From Myotis daubentonii (lineage: Eukaryota; Chordata; Mammalia; Chiroptera; Vespertilionidae): 64,000 bases of DNA. How positions within the stretch are numbered: the first letter of the stretch is position 1; each line of letters opens with the position of its first letter. Made by a program: the position numbers and the translations under genes. Location: assembly GCF_963259705.1 (NCBI RefSeq), contig NC_081842.1:92246433-92310432 (forward strand), written 5' to 3'. This document shows, in pieces, positions 10,880 through 21,911 of the stretch. The notes beneath the pieces are model-generated. The model was given only the letters and a program-made list of their open reading frames with translations. It had not been told where the DNA came from and searched no databases.

Positions 10880-11947
10880 TGTAGCATACTATTGTAAGAT
10901 GTTAGGCATGATAGGTGAATGGATAATCTCTGTACTTTATTGCTTTTTTATAAATATAAAACTATTCTAAATTTTGAAGTTTATTAAAAAGTTGTTTGTA
11001 TTTGACCCTAAGAGAAGTACATTAGTGATTAGAAATTCAGAATTTTAAAATACTTGTTACCAAAACTATATGAGAGATTGTATAAGGAAAACAAAGTAGA
11101 AATAAAAATTGTAAATGTTACTTTTATAGTGATGCTATTCATGTTTATTTATTTTCTTGCTCTCCACATCTCCCAGTGAAAATATAATACCTGTCTTTTT
11201 TATCACTAAATTCCTTGGACCAGAATGCTGGCTAAAATATAATATACTAGTATTTGGTGGTGGAGAACTATGACATGAAGGTTTATTCATTCATTTATTT
11301 ATTCATATTGTAATCAAATATGTTTATTGAATGTCTTATATAGATCAGGCATTATGAACTATTGATTGTTATCAAATTTAGTGATAAGTTCTATTAGAAT
11401 GAGAGCTACACAGTCAGTAATATGTTGTTTGCTTTTTTTTCTGCAAAAAGCTCTATAAATATTTGCTGAATTAATAAATACTTCAAGAGAAAATTTTTTT
11501 TTTAAAATTATAATATTAATGATATTTTAAAAACACTTTTTTCCCCAACTTCTACCAGAGGAAGTAATCAAAGAAAAGAAGAAAGGGATTGCATGCATAA
11601 TTAATAGAGCCAGCATAAAATGTCTCATAATTTTCTATTTAGAAATTAAAATATTTCTATTGAAAATAAAACATTTGTGAACACTGATTTCTCAAATAGA
11701 GAAACAGATGTCTCTATATATTAAGAAGTACCACTTATATTCCACATTTTCTGATGGAAATAGCAGTTTCTTAAAACAGAGAAATTCCTGAAACAAAAAC
11801 AACAAACCCAGATGCCAATTATACATAAACACACATCCCACAGATACATTAAAAAGTAATTTTTTAAAGCCAAATGAATGGGACTAAAAATATTTATAAT
11901 GATAGTAACAACAAAGCTTATTTATGTTCTACTTTAATATATATTAA
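10880..11947. other. AT-rich sequence, no gene seen
   Basis: Over 1 kb of AT-rich DNA with dense stops. I recognise no element in it. Confidence 0.5.
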
Positions 11948-12700
11948 CTAGTGGCCTGGTGAACGAAATTCATGCACATCAAAAGGGGATTAATTAGAGG
12001 AAAAATTTTAGTATTGCTATTTGCCCTTTCTCTATAACACAAGTGTCAGAGATGAAAGAAAACTAGTAAAATGTATATGAAAATCTTTTTCTTGTTAGAG
12101 TCTGGGGCACTCTGTGGGACCCAGAGTCAAGTCCCCATACACCCACGGCACCTCAAAATTGTGAGAGACCCAGACCCAGCTGGCCCCACCACCACTGGGC
12201 AAGATCCAGCCCGGCCAGCCACACCCTTGTCAAGGCCCGCCAAGAGGGGGCCACAACCTCAGGTTCCCTGGTCCAGCGCCAGGTGGGGGGCATAGCCTCA
12301 GGGCCCCTGTCAAGCCCCATGGGTGGGGGCATAGCCTGAGGTCAACTGTCAAGCCCCACCTGGTGGGTGTCGTGGCCTCAGGTCCCATGGCCCGGTTCCA
12401 GGGCAGGGGCATGGCCTAAGGTTCTCTGGCCTGGCACTGGGGCAGGCGGTGAAGCCTGAGGTCCCCCAGCCTGATGCCAAGGCGGGGGGCATGGTCTGAG
12501 GTCCCCTGTCAAGCCCCACCAGGCAGGGGGCAAAGCCTCAGGTCTCTACTGATTGCTTGTTAAGGCTCATTGTGGGAACTCAGCCTCCACTGTGGGCACA
12601 ACTACCTTGTATTATGGAATCCCTGCCTCTGTTTTGGGTGCAGCCATATTGACTATTATGGTGTGATAATCAATTTGCATATGCCCCTTTATTAGGTAAG
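11948..12700 (-). mobile_element. Helitron (HeliBat-like), complete ends
   Basis: CTAG at 11948-11951 is preceded by A, and the 5' TC lies at 12700-12699 (minus-strand TCTTACCTAATAAAGGGGC) followed by T. Internal GC-rich units around 12225-12545 repeat the theme CAAGCCCCACC(A/T)GG...GGCATGGCCT(C/G)AGGT several times. Its 5' end abuts the target-site duplication of the L1 that starts at 12714. Confidence 0.85.
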
Positions 12701-12713
12701 ATTATAGCACTTT

Positions 12714-13335
12714 CAAATACAAATGATTGTTAAAAAATACTTTGGACAACTCTACTCCAAAAAACTAGACAACCTGGAGGAAATGGACATATTCCTAGAA
12801 AAATACAACATTCCAAAACTTAATCAGGAAGAATCTAAAAATCTCAACAGGCCAATAACTATGGAAGAAATTGAAGCAGTCATCAAAAAGCTTCCAGCAA
12901 ACAAAAGCCCAGGACCAGACGGCTTCACAGGGGAGTTTTACCAAACATTCAAGGAAGAACTAAAACCTATCCTCCTCAGACTACTACAGAAAATCCAAGA
13001 GGAAGGAACACTTCCAAGATCATTCTATGAAGCCAGCATCACCCTAATACCAAAACCAGGTAAAGACAACACAATGAAAGAGAATTACAGTCCAATATCC
13101 CTCATGAACATAGATGTCAAAATCCTCAACAAAATCTTAGCAAATCGGATCCAGCAGTACATCAGAAAGATCATACACCATGACCAAGTAGGATTTATCC
13201 GAGGGATGCAAGGATGGTACAATATCCGCAAATCAATAAACGTGATACATCACATAAACAAATTGAAAGAAAAAACCACATAGTCATATCAATTGATGCA
13301 GAAAAAGCATTTGACAAAATTCAACACCCATTTTT
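12714..13335 (+). mobile_element. Outer L1 (L1-A), left part: reverse-transcriptase N-terminal region
   Basis: 5'-truncated plus-strand L1 starting within ORF2. The 186-codon frame at 12723-13283 covers the linker and reverse-transcriptase fingers, including the [13 protein letters not shown] motif at about residues 62-74 and the IPKPGKD motif. A single-base frameshift near 13280 ends it. Its target-site duplication GATTATAGCACTTT is at 12700-12713, matched at 20802-20815 beyond the right part. The element is split by another L1 and resumes at 19855. Confidence 0.92.
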
Positions 13336-13551
13336 TTTTCCGACCCTCATGGCTGGCCAACCTCCTAGGGTTCCTCCACCCGGCCAGTCGGCACCCCGAT
13401 AGGCCTTGATCACTGGCCAGGCCGAGAGACCCCACCCGTGCACAAAGTTGTGCCCCAGACCTCTAGTAATACAATAATATCCCTAGTCCAGTGGTCAGCA
13501 AACTCATTAGTCAACAGAGCCAAATATCAACAGTACAAGGATTGAAATTTC
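13331..13551 (-). mobile_element. Candidate 3'-transduced segment of the inner L1 (hAT end plus Helitron 3' end)
   Basis: Between the inner L1's own poly(A) (T run 13552-13560) and the target duplication (13322-13335) lie about 210 bp not belonging to L1, closed by a second T run at 13331-13339. It holds a hAT terminus (CAGTGGTCAGCAAACT near 13491) and a Helitron 3' end reading CTAG near 13464. Read in the L1 sense this is L1, poly(A), flank, poly(A): the layout of L1 3' transduction. The second poly(A) is only nine bases and no AATAAA is visible just before it. Confidence 0.7.
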
Positions 13552-13671
13552 TTTTTTTTTATTGCTTAAAGTATTACAAAGGGTATTACATATGTGTCCA
13601 TTTTCTCCCCCAGCCCTAGACAGTCCCCTAGCCTCCCCTAACCCCCAGTGTCTTATGTCCATTGGTTATGC

Positions 13672-16600
13672 TTATATGCATGCATACAAGTCCTTTGGTT
13701 GATCTCTTACCCCCCTACCTCCTGCCCCCAAACCCTCCCTGGCCTTCCCGCTGCAGTTTGACAATCTGTTTGAGGCAGCTCTGCCTCTGTATCTATTATT
13801 GTTCAAAAGTTTATAATGGTCTCTATTATCCATGAATGAGATCATGTGGTATTTTTCCTTCATTGACTGGCTTATTTCACTTAGCATAATTCTCTCCAGT
13901 TCCATCCATGCCATTGCAAATGGTAAGAGTTCTTTCCTTTTTAGAGCAGCATAGTATTCCATCGTGTAGATGTACCACAGTTTTCTAATCCATTCATCTA
14001 CTGATGGGCACTTAGGCTGTTTCCAGATCTTAGCTATGGTGAATTGTGCTGCTATGAACATAGGGGTGCATATATCCTTTCTGATTGGTGTTTCCGGTTT
14101 CTTGGGATATATTCCTAGAAGTGGGATCACAGGGTCAAATGGGAGTTCCATTTTCAGTTTTTTTGAGGAAACTCCATACTGTCTTCCATAGTGGCTGCAC
14201 CAGTCTGCATTCCCACCAGCAGTGCACAAGTGTTCCTTTTTCTCCACATCCTCTCCAGCACTTGTCATTTGTTGATTTGTTGATGATAGCCAGTCTGACA
14301 GGTGTGAGATGGTACCTCATTGTTGTTTTGATTTGCATCTCTCGGATGATTAGTGACTTTGAGCATGTTTTCATATGTCTCTTGGCTTTCTGAATGTCCT
14401 CTTTTGAAAGGTGCCTATATAGGTCCTTTGCCAATTTTTTTGATTGGATTGTTTATCTTCCTTTTGTTAAGTTGTATGAGTTCCCTATAAATTTTGGAGA
14501 TTAGGCCCTTATCAGATATGACATTGGCAAATATGTTTTCCCACACAGTGGGTTTTCTCGTTGTTTTGTTGATGGTTTCTTTTGCTGTGCAGAAGCTTTT
14601 TATTTTGATGTAGTCCCATTTGTTCATTTTCTCTTTAGTTTCAAGTGCCCTAGGAGCTGTATCAGTGAAGAAATTGCTTCGGCATATGTCTGAGATTTTG
14701 TTGCCTTTGGATTCTTCTAGAATTTTTATGGTTTCCTGTCGTACATTTAAGTCCTTTATCCATTTTGAGTTCATTTTTGTGTATGGTGTAAGTTGGTGGT
14801 CTAGTTTCATTTTCTTGCATATATCTGTCCAATTTTCCCAGCACCATTTATTGAAGAGACTATCTTGGCTCCATTGTATATTCTTGCCTCCTTTGTCAAA
14901 TATTAATTGAGCATATTGGTTCAGGCCGATTTCTGGGCTCTCTATTCTATTCCATTGATCTATATGCCTATTCTTGTGCCAGTACCAGGCAGTTTTGAGA
15001 ACAGTGGCTTTGTAATACATCTTGATATCTGGTATTGAGATCCCACCTACTTTGTTCTTTTTCAGGATTGCTGCAGCTATTCGGGGTCTTTTTTTAGTCC
15101 AGATGAATTTTTGGAGAGTTCGTTCTAGATCTATGAAGTATGCCGTAGGTATTTTAATGGGAAGTGCGTTGAATTTGTAGATTGCTTTGGACATTTTAAT
15201 GATGTTGATTCTACCAATCCATGAACACGGTATGTTCTTCCATCTGTTTATGTCTTCCTCTATATCTTTTTTCAACGTCCTGTAGTTTTCTGAGTAGAGT
15301 TCTTTTACCTCTTTAGTTAAGTTTATTCCTAGGTAGCTTAATTTTTTTGGTGCGATGGTAAACGGGATTGTTTTTATAATCTCTCTTTCTGAAAGTTCAC
15401 TATTGGTGTATAGAAATGCCTCAGATTTTTTGGGGTTAATTTTGTATCCTGCTACATTGCCAAATTCATGTATTAAGTCTAGTAGCTTTTTGATGGAATC
15501 TCTAGGGTTTTGTATGTATAATATCATGTCGTCTGCAAATAAGGACAGTTTTAATTCCTCTTTTCCAATTTGGATGCCTTTTATTTCTTCTTCTTGCCGA
15601 ATTGCAATGGCTAACACTTCCAGTACTATGTTGAACAGGAGTGGTGAGAGGGGGCATCCCTGTCTTGTTCCTGTTCTTATGGGAAATGGTGTTAGTTTTT
15701 GTCCATTGAGTATGAAGTTGGCTGTGGGCCTGTCATATATGGCGTTTTATGTTGAGGTATGATCCTTCTACTCCCGCCTTACTGAGAGTTTTTATCAAAA
15801 ATGGGTGATGAATTTTGTCAAATGCTTTTTCTGCATCAATTGATATGACCATGTGGTTTTTTCTTTCAATTTGTTTATGTGATGTATTACGTTTATTGAT
15901 TTGCGGATATTGTACCATCCTTGCATCCCTGGGATAGATCCTACTTGGTCATGGTGTATTATCTTTCTGATGTACTGCTGGATCCGATTTGCTAAGATTT
16001 TGTTGAGGATTTTGGCATCTATGTTCATGAGGGATATTGGCTTGTAATTCTCTTTCATTGTGTTGTCTTTACCTGGTTTTGGTATTAGGGTGATGCTGGC
16101 TTCATAGAATGAGCTTGTAAGTGTTCCTTTCTCTTGAATTTTTTTAGTAGTCTGAGGAGGATAGGTTTTAGTTCTTCCTTGAATGTTTGGTAAAACTCCC
16201 CTGTGAAGCCGTCTGGTCCTGGGCTTTTGTTTGATGGAAGCTTTTTGATGACTGCTTCAATTTCTTCCATAGTTATTGGCCTGTTGAGATTTTTAGATTC
16301 TTCTTGATTGAGTTTTGGAATGTTGTGTTTTTCTAGGAATTTGTCCATTTCCTCCAGGTTGTCTAATTTGTTGGAGTAGAGTTGTCCATAGTATTTTTTA
16401 ACAATCATTTGTATTTCTGTTATTTCGCCGCTATCGTTTCTGATTTTGTTGATTTGGGTCCTCTCTCTTTGCTTCTTGGTGAGTCTGGCTAGAGGTTTGT
16501 AAATCTTGTTCATCCTTTCAAAGAACCAGCTCTTGGTTTCATTGATTTTCTGTATTGTTTTTTTTTTTTGTCTCTATGTCATTTATTTCTGCTCTAATCT

Positions 16601-17625
16601 TTATTATCTCCTTCCTTCTGCTCACTCTGGGCTTTTTGGTTGCTCTCTTTCTAATTGTTTGAGTTGTAGTGTTAGATGATTTACTACCATTTTTTCTTGG
16701 TTTTTTTTGAGATAGGCCTGTAGAGCTATAAACTTCCTTCTCAGGACTTCTTTCATTGTGTCCCATAGGTTTTGGATTGTTGTGTTTTCATTGTCATTAG
16801 TTTCCAGGATGTTTTTAATTTCTTCTTTGTTCTCATTGGTAACCCAATCAATATTTAATAGCATGCTATTCAGCTTCCAGGTGTTTGAGTATTTTGGGTT
16901 GTTTTTATTGTAGTTTATTTCTAATATTATGCCATCATGGTCTGCAAAGATGCTTTTTATGATTTTAATCTTCTTGAATTTGGGGATACTTTGCTTGTGA
17001 CCCAACATATGGTCTATTTTTGAATATGTCTTATGTGCACTTGAGTAGAATGTATATTCCCTGGCTTTGGGGTGAAGTGTTCTGAAGATGTCAATTAAGT
17101 TCATCTGATCTAGTGAGTCATTTAGGATTGCTGTATCTTTGCTCATTGTTTGTCTAGAGGACTTATCCAGTGCTGTCAGTGGTGTATTAAAGTCCCCTAC
17201 TATGATTGTATTGTTGTCTATCTCTCCTTTGATATCTTCCAGGAGTTTTTTTTATGAATTTGGGTGCTCCTGCATTGGGTGCATATATGTTTATCAGGGT
17301 TATATCTTCTTGTTGTATTGATCCCTTTAATATTATGAAGTGGCCTTCCTTATCTCTTATTATGGCCTTCACTTTGACGTCTATTTTGTCCAATATAAGT
17401 ATTGCTACCCCAGCTTTCTTTTCCTTTCCATTTGCCTGAAAGATATTTTTCCATCCTTTCACTTTCAGTCTGTGTGAGTCCCTTCTAATGAGGTGGGTTT
17501 CTTTTAGACAGCAGATGTATGGGTCATGTTTTTTTTATCCATTCAGCCACTCGATGTCTTTTAGTTGGATCATTTAGTCTGTTTACTTTTAAAGTTATTA
17601 TTGAAAGGTACTTGTTTGTAGCCAT
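13672..17625 (-). pseudogene. L1-B ORF2 (endonuclease / reverse transcriptase), disrupted
   Basis: The frame starts with ATG at 17625-17623. An endonuclease segment is readable at 17462-17187 and continues in pieces to 16539. Reverse-transcriptase fingers with [13 protein letters not shown] lie in the 16513-16085 frame. The catalytic FADD motif is at residues 27-30 of the 400-codon frame 15617-14415. The C-terminal Cys/His segment (CWRGCG...HCWWEC) is in the 14434-14135 frame. In intact L1 these make the endonuclease and polymerase for target-primed reverse transcription. Here the protein is split by several frameshifts, the first in an A run (T8 at 17529-17536 on the plus strand) about 30 codons in. 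The frame runs on to 13672; the original stop may be somewhat upstream of that point. Confidence 0.92.
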
Positions 17626-17674
17626 TTCTTTTTTTGTGTGGCTGATTTTTTTCTGTGCTTGTTATTTCTTCTTT

Positions 17675-18648
17675 TTACACCAGTCCCTTTAGCATTTCTT
17701 GCATTGCTGGCTTGGTGGTGATAAACTCCCTTAGCCTTTTTTTGTCTGTAAAGCTTCTTATTTCCTCTTCAAGTTTGAATGATAGCCTTGCTGGATAGAG
17801 TATTCTTGGATTCAGTCCTTTGCTTTGTATCACTTTGTAAATTTCCGTCCATTCTTTTCTGGCCTGATGTGTTTCTGTTGAGAAATCATTTGATAATCTA
17901 ATGGGAGATCCCTTGTATGTAACTTTCCATCTCTCTTTTCCAGCTTATAAGATTCTCTCTTTGTCTTGAACAATTGCCATGGTAATTATGATGTGTCTTG
18001 GTGTGGGTGTTTTCGGGTTCACCTTGTTTGGGACTCTCTGGGCTTGTGTGACTTTTTTCTTCCCCACCTCAGGGAAGTTTTCTGATATTATTTCTTCTAA
18101 TAGGTTTTCTAATCCTTGTTCATCTTTCTGTTGTTCTGGCACCCCTATTATTCGTATGTTGTTTCGTTTCATGTTGTCCCAAAGCTCCCTTAGGCTCTCC
18201 TCCTGTCTTTTAATTTTTTTCTCCAATTGCAGTACATTTTGGGTGTGTTTTTCTTCCTTGTCTCTAATTCACTAATTCGGTCCTCTGCTTCTCTTAGTCT
18301 ACTGTTGATACTTTCAATGGTGTTTTTTATTGCAGCTATATCACTCTTCATTTCTTCTTGGGTCTTACTTAAGTTGTTGATTTTTTCATCTGATTCTTCT
18401 AGCTTCTTCCATATGTTATTGATTTTTTCATCTGTTTCTTCTAGCTTCTTGCATAGGTAGTTGACTTTTTCATCTGTTTCTTCTTGCTTCTTGCAGAAGT
18501 TGTTGATTTTTTCCTCCATCCAGTTTATGCACTCTAGGACCCTTATTCTGAATTCTTTTTCTGTCATGTTGCATGCCTCTGTATTACTTAGCTGCTTTTC
18601 TGGAGAGTCCTCCTTCTCTTTCCTTTGGGGGATTCTTTGTCTACCCAT
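17675..18648 (-). pseudogene. L1-B ORF1 (RNA-binding chaperone), disrupted
   Basis: The start codon (18648-18646) begins MGRQRIPQRKEK; the natural stop is at 17677-17675, giving about 324 codons, normal for ORF1p. Order: basic N-terminus, a long coiled coil with 14-residue repeats (18517-18374), then the RNA-recognition domain (residues like NNIRIIGVPE near 18160) and the C-terminal domain. ORF1p normally trimerises and coats L1 RNA. Breaks: a frameshift between the 18684-18190 and 18226-17945 frames, and a stop at about 17945 before the C-terminal domain. Confidence 0.9.
18374..18517 (-). repeat. 42-bp in-frame tandem repeat in the ORF1 coiled coil
   Basis: About 3.4 copies of a 42-bp unit encode 14-residue (two-heptad) blocks: EKINNFCKKQEETD, EKVNYLCKKLEETD, EKINNIWKKLEESD and EKINNLSKTQEEMK. 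Each block keeps the heptad phase, so copy changes lengthen or shorten the stalk without breaking it. Confidence 0.9.
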
Positions 18649-18838
18649 GTTTGATCTCACTGACATATCTAGACGTTGAGTCATTCAGTGGCTGCTCCCT
18701 GGGTGGCAGTGACTCCTTGGTCTGTGGTTGTTCTTCGGGCGGTTGTGGTAGCAGCTGCTCTTCAGTTGGCAGCAGCTCCTCTAGTGGGTGCTGTTCACAG
18801 CTGTGGTGGCTCTTCTGGCTGTTCGGGGGAGGTTTCAC
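18641..18838 (-). CDS. Upstream reading frame overlapping the L1 ORF1 start
   Basis: A frame rich in Gln, Glu and Pro (65 codons from its first ATG at 18838; the open frame extends further upstream to about 18905) ends with the TAG at 18643-18641. That stop lies inside the ORF1 start region, so the two frames overlap by 8 bases (ATGGGTAG). Composition (repeated EEQ/PPEEQP/PREQP) differs from the rest of L1. This could be a translated uORF that sets up reinitiation at ORF1, or simply an open stretch in a CAG-rich 5' UTR. I do not recognise the peptide. Confidence 0.35.
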   Translation of the reverse strand: MKPPPNSQKSHHSCEQHPLEELLPTEEQLLPQPPEEQPQTKESLPPREQPLNDSTSRYVSEIKHG

Positions 18839-19854
18839 GTACAGCTGCTGTTCCTCAGCAGAGGGTGTGGTGCTCAGGAGGCTGTTGTTCCTTGGATCTG
18901 CTGCGTTGATTTAAAGGCACAAAATACAACACAACAAGGCACCACGTACCAGGCACGAAACACAAATATATTCATGATATTAATACCCCAAATAAAGGTG
19001 ACCACCCGAATTAAGAGAATTAGGGGATAAGGAAGAAGGAAGAGAAAAAGATAAAAGAGAAAAAAGAAAAGAAAAGTAGGGACCAAAAAAAGGAGTGCAA
19101 GAATGAAATTGGGAAAAAGGAGGGGGGAAAATAAAAGCGAGAAAAGAAAAGAAAAGAAAAAGAGCGAACAGAGAGAATGAAGCGGAAGAGGGGAAGAGAC
19201 TTTATATATGAGGAGAATATTCCTATAGAACCGCCACTAATCCCAAAAAATTCCAGCAACAGCTCCCTGGAGATGAATGCAAACTAGAAACAACTAATAA
19301 TATAACGATGAAAATGGAATGGAGAACACTAATCCCATAATAAAATAAAGAGAAAATAAAATGGCACTTTAAAAAATGGTAAAATGGGAGCAGTAATAAT
19401 ACTGGTTAAAAATAAGAAGGTAGTAATTAAGAGGGTAAAATCAGGTGATGGAAAAAGAAGAAAAAAAGAAGAAGAAGAAAAAAGAAAAAAATTGGTTTCT
19501 TTGTTAAAAGGTGCAAAAAAGAAAAAATTTGCAGTAGTGAAGGTCATTCGGTTCTTCTATTCTTCACTCTGGTTCGCCTTAGTCCTGCCAGGTATTCAGG
19601 AGAGTGTTGAGTTTCCCTGCGATACACTGTTCCTCTGTGTTGTAAACCACAGTCCTTATTTTAAAGCAGGCCGTATTTGTTTCCCAGACTGCCTTATTCT
19701 GTGTTTCGCAAAGAGTCAGTCTGTGGCTCAGGCCCTGGGTGGCAGTGTTCTGGGGTTGGCCTCTGAGGCTATACGGCTTCATTATCGCACTTAAAACTGG
19801 TTTGCGGAGGTCAACTATCCAGAGCTGATTACTTAATAGTTACCCGCTCTGTCA
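18649..19854 (-). promoter_or_regulatory. L1-B 5' UTR / internal promoter region
   Basis: About 1.2 kb upstream of ORF1 on the minus strand. It includes a strongly asymmetric block (19020-19200 and 19440-19500) that is nearly all purine on the plus strand, hence a polypyrimidine tract in the L1 sense strand. L1 5' UTRs carry an internal RNA polymerase II promoter; that role is inferred from position. I identify no specific transcription-factor site. Confidence 0.7.
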
Positions 19855-20801
19855 CAACACCCATTTTTGATAAAAACTCTCAGCAAGGTGGGAATAGAAG
19901 GATCATAACTCAACATAATAAAAGCCATATATGACAAACCCACAGCCAACATCACTCTCAATGGAAAAAAACTAACACCATTTCCCCTAAGAACAGGAAC
20001 AAGACAGGGATGCCCCCTCTCACCACTCCTGTTCAACATAGTACTGGAAGTATTAGCCATTGCAATTAGACAAGAAGAAGAAATAAAAGGCATCCAAATT
20101 GGAAAAGAAAAAGTAAAACTGTCCTTATTTGCAGATGACATGATATTATACTTAAAAAACCCTAAAGACTCCATCAAAAAACTATTAGACTTAATAAAAG
20201 AATTCGGCAATGTAGCAGGATACAAAATTAACGCCAAGAAATCTATGGCATTTCTATACACAAATAGTGAATGTCTAGAAAGAGAGACTAAAAAAGCAAT
20301 CCCATTTATCATCGCACCAAAAAAATTAAGCTACCTAGGAATAAACTTAACTAAAGTGGTAAAAGACCTCTACTCAGAAAACTAAAGGACGTTGAAAAAA
20401 GAGATGGAAGAACATACCATGTTCTTGGATTGGTAGAATCAACATCATTAAAATGTCCATACTTCCCAAAGCAATCTATAAATTCAACACACTTCCCAGT
20501 CAATGAAGGAAAAATACCACATGATCTCACTCATTTATGGATAATAAAGACCGTTATAAACTTATGAACAAAAATAGATACAGAGCCAGAGCTGCCTCGA
20601 ACAGACTGTCAAACTACAGCAGGAAGGCCGGCGAGGGGGGGGTAAGAGATCAACCGAAGGACTTATATGCATGCATATAAGCATAACCAATGGACATAAG
20701 ACACTGGGGTGTAGGGGAGGCCAGGGGATTATCAAGGGAGAGGAAAAAAAAAAGGAGACATATGTAATACTCCTTGTAATATTTAAAGCAATAAAAAAAA
20801 A
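19855..20801 (+). mobile_element. Outer L1 (L1-A), right part, with internal deletion and 3' end
   Basis: It resumes exactly where the left part stopped (CAACACCCATTTTTGATAAA). It includes the FADD motif region around 20128 and the frame 20140-20385. At about 20498 it jumps to the extreme ORF2 end and 3' UTR. Compared with L1-B (15158 to 13868), roughly 1.29 kb is missing, with CCA/CA microhomology at the join. It ends in a nine-base A run before the target duplication at 20802-20815. The upstream frame stops after LYSEN at 20385. Confidence 0.92.
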
Positions 20802-20833
20802 GATTATAGCACTTTAATATTTATGTGATATGA

Positions 20834-21440
20834 TCTTATCTAATAAAAGAGAAACATGCAAATTGACCATACCTCCCCTACATTCACAAGCCACGCTCAC
20901 AGGCCACTCCCACAAGCCAATCAGAGTGACTATATGCAAATTAACCCAACCAAGTTGGTGGCCGGCAGCCACAGTGCTGGAGCAAGCAGGAGGCTTGGTT
21001 TCCCTGGCGATGGAGGAAGCCAAGCTTCCCGCCTGCCCTGGCCAGCTGTGGCCTCCACTCAAGGCAGCAATGTTGCAATTATAGAAGATAAATAAATCCC
21101 AGATACCTGCTTCCAGCCAGACTCCACTGGGAGCTTGGGAGGCTGGGGCCTATGGCCAGACTGCAAATGGCCATCATCCCCTCACCCAGGATGGCCACAC
21201 CCTCATGGGGTGAGGGTCCCCACTGGGGTGCTTGGCAAGCCTGCAAACAGCCATTAGCCACTCACCCAGCCTGGCCAGGCATCCCAGCATTGACCCCCAC
21301 CCTGAAGGGGCTGTGGCCAGCCTGCAAACAGCACTCAGCCCCTCACACAGGCTGGCCAGGCCCCCCAGCAGGACCCCCACCCTGATCTGGGACACCCTTC
21401 AGGGCAAACCAGCCGGCCCCACCCATGAACCACTCCTCTA
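20834..21440 (+). mobile_element. Composite Helitron copy 1, unit I
   Basis: It starts TCTTATCTAATAAAAGAG at 20834 after an A. The 3' end runs to CTCTA at 21440 and is directly followed by the 5' TC of a second Helitron. The 3' part contains about three repeats (85-110 bp) of a unit with CCTGCAAACAGCC, CAGCCCCTCACCCAG and CTGGCCAGGC. No coding capacity. Confidence 0.85.
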
Positions 21441-21911
21441 TCCTATATAATAAAAGGGTAATATGCAAATTGACCCTAACAGCAGAATGACTGGGAATGA
21501 CTGGTCACTATGACACACACTGACCACCAGGGGCAGACGCTCAATGCAGGAGCAGCCCCCTGGTGGTCAGTGTGCTCCCACAGGGGGAGCTCTGCTCAGG
21601 CACAAGCCAGGCTGATGGCTGCCAATACAGTGGTGGTGGTGGGAGCCTCTCCCTCCTTCTCAGTAGCATTAAGGATGTCCGACTGCAGCTTAGGCCTGAT
21701 CCCCACTGGCAAGTGGGCATCCCCTGAAGCCTCCCAGGCTGCCAGAGGGATGTCTGACTGCCAGATTAGGCCCAATCTCCTGGGGAACAGGTCTAAGCCA
21801 GCAGGTGGACATTCCCCGAGGGGTCCCAGACTGCGAGAGGGCACAGGCTGGGCTGAGAGACACCCCCCTCCCCCCCCCTGAGTGCACACATTTTGTGCAC
21901 TGGGCCTCTAG
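21441..21911 (+). mobile_element. Composite Helitron copy 1, unit II
   Basis: It begins TCCTATATAATAAAAGGG at 21441 immediately after unit I and ends with the hairpin GTGCACACATTTTGTGCAC and CTAG at 21908-21911, followed by T. The same I-II arrangement occurs at 45089-46372 and, reversed, at 61145-60213. Confidence 0.88.

Larger units (their letters stand above)
13552..19854 (-). mobile_element. Inner L1 (L1-B), near full length, inserted antisense in L1-A
   Basis: About 6.3 kb with, in minus-strand order, a 5' UTR (19854-18649), ORF1, a roughly 50-bp spacer, ORF2 and a 3' UTR ending in poly(A) at 13560-13552. The target-site duplication CAACACCCATTTTT is at 13322-13335 and 19855-19868, and joining its flanks gives an uninterrupted L1-A sequence. 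All reading frames are disrupted by small lesions, so the copy is not expected to be active, but similarity to neighbouring young copies is high. Confidence 0.93.

Noticed and set aside
14415..15617. A 400-codon frame that looks like an intact gene
   Set aside because: It is a piece of L1 ORF2 (FADD motif) cut by frameshifts on both sides, not a free-standing gene.
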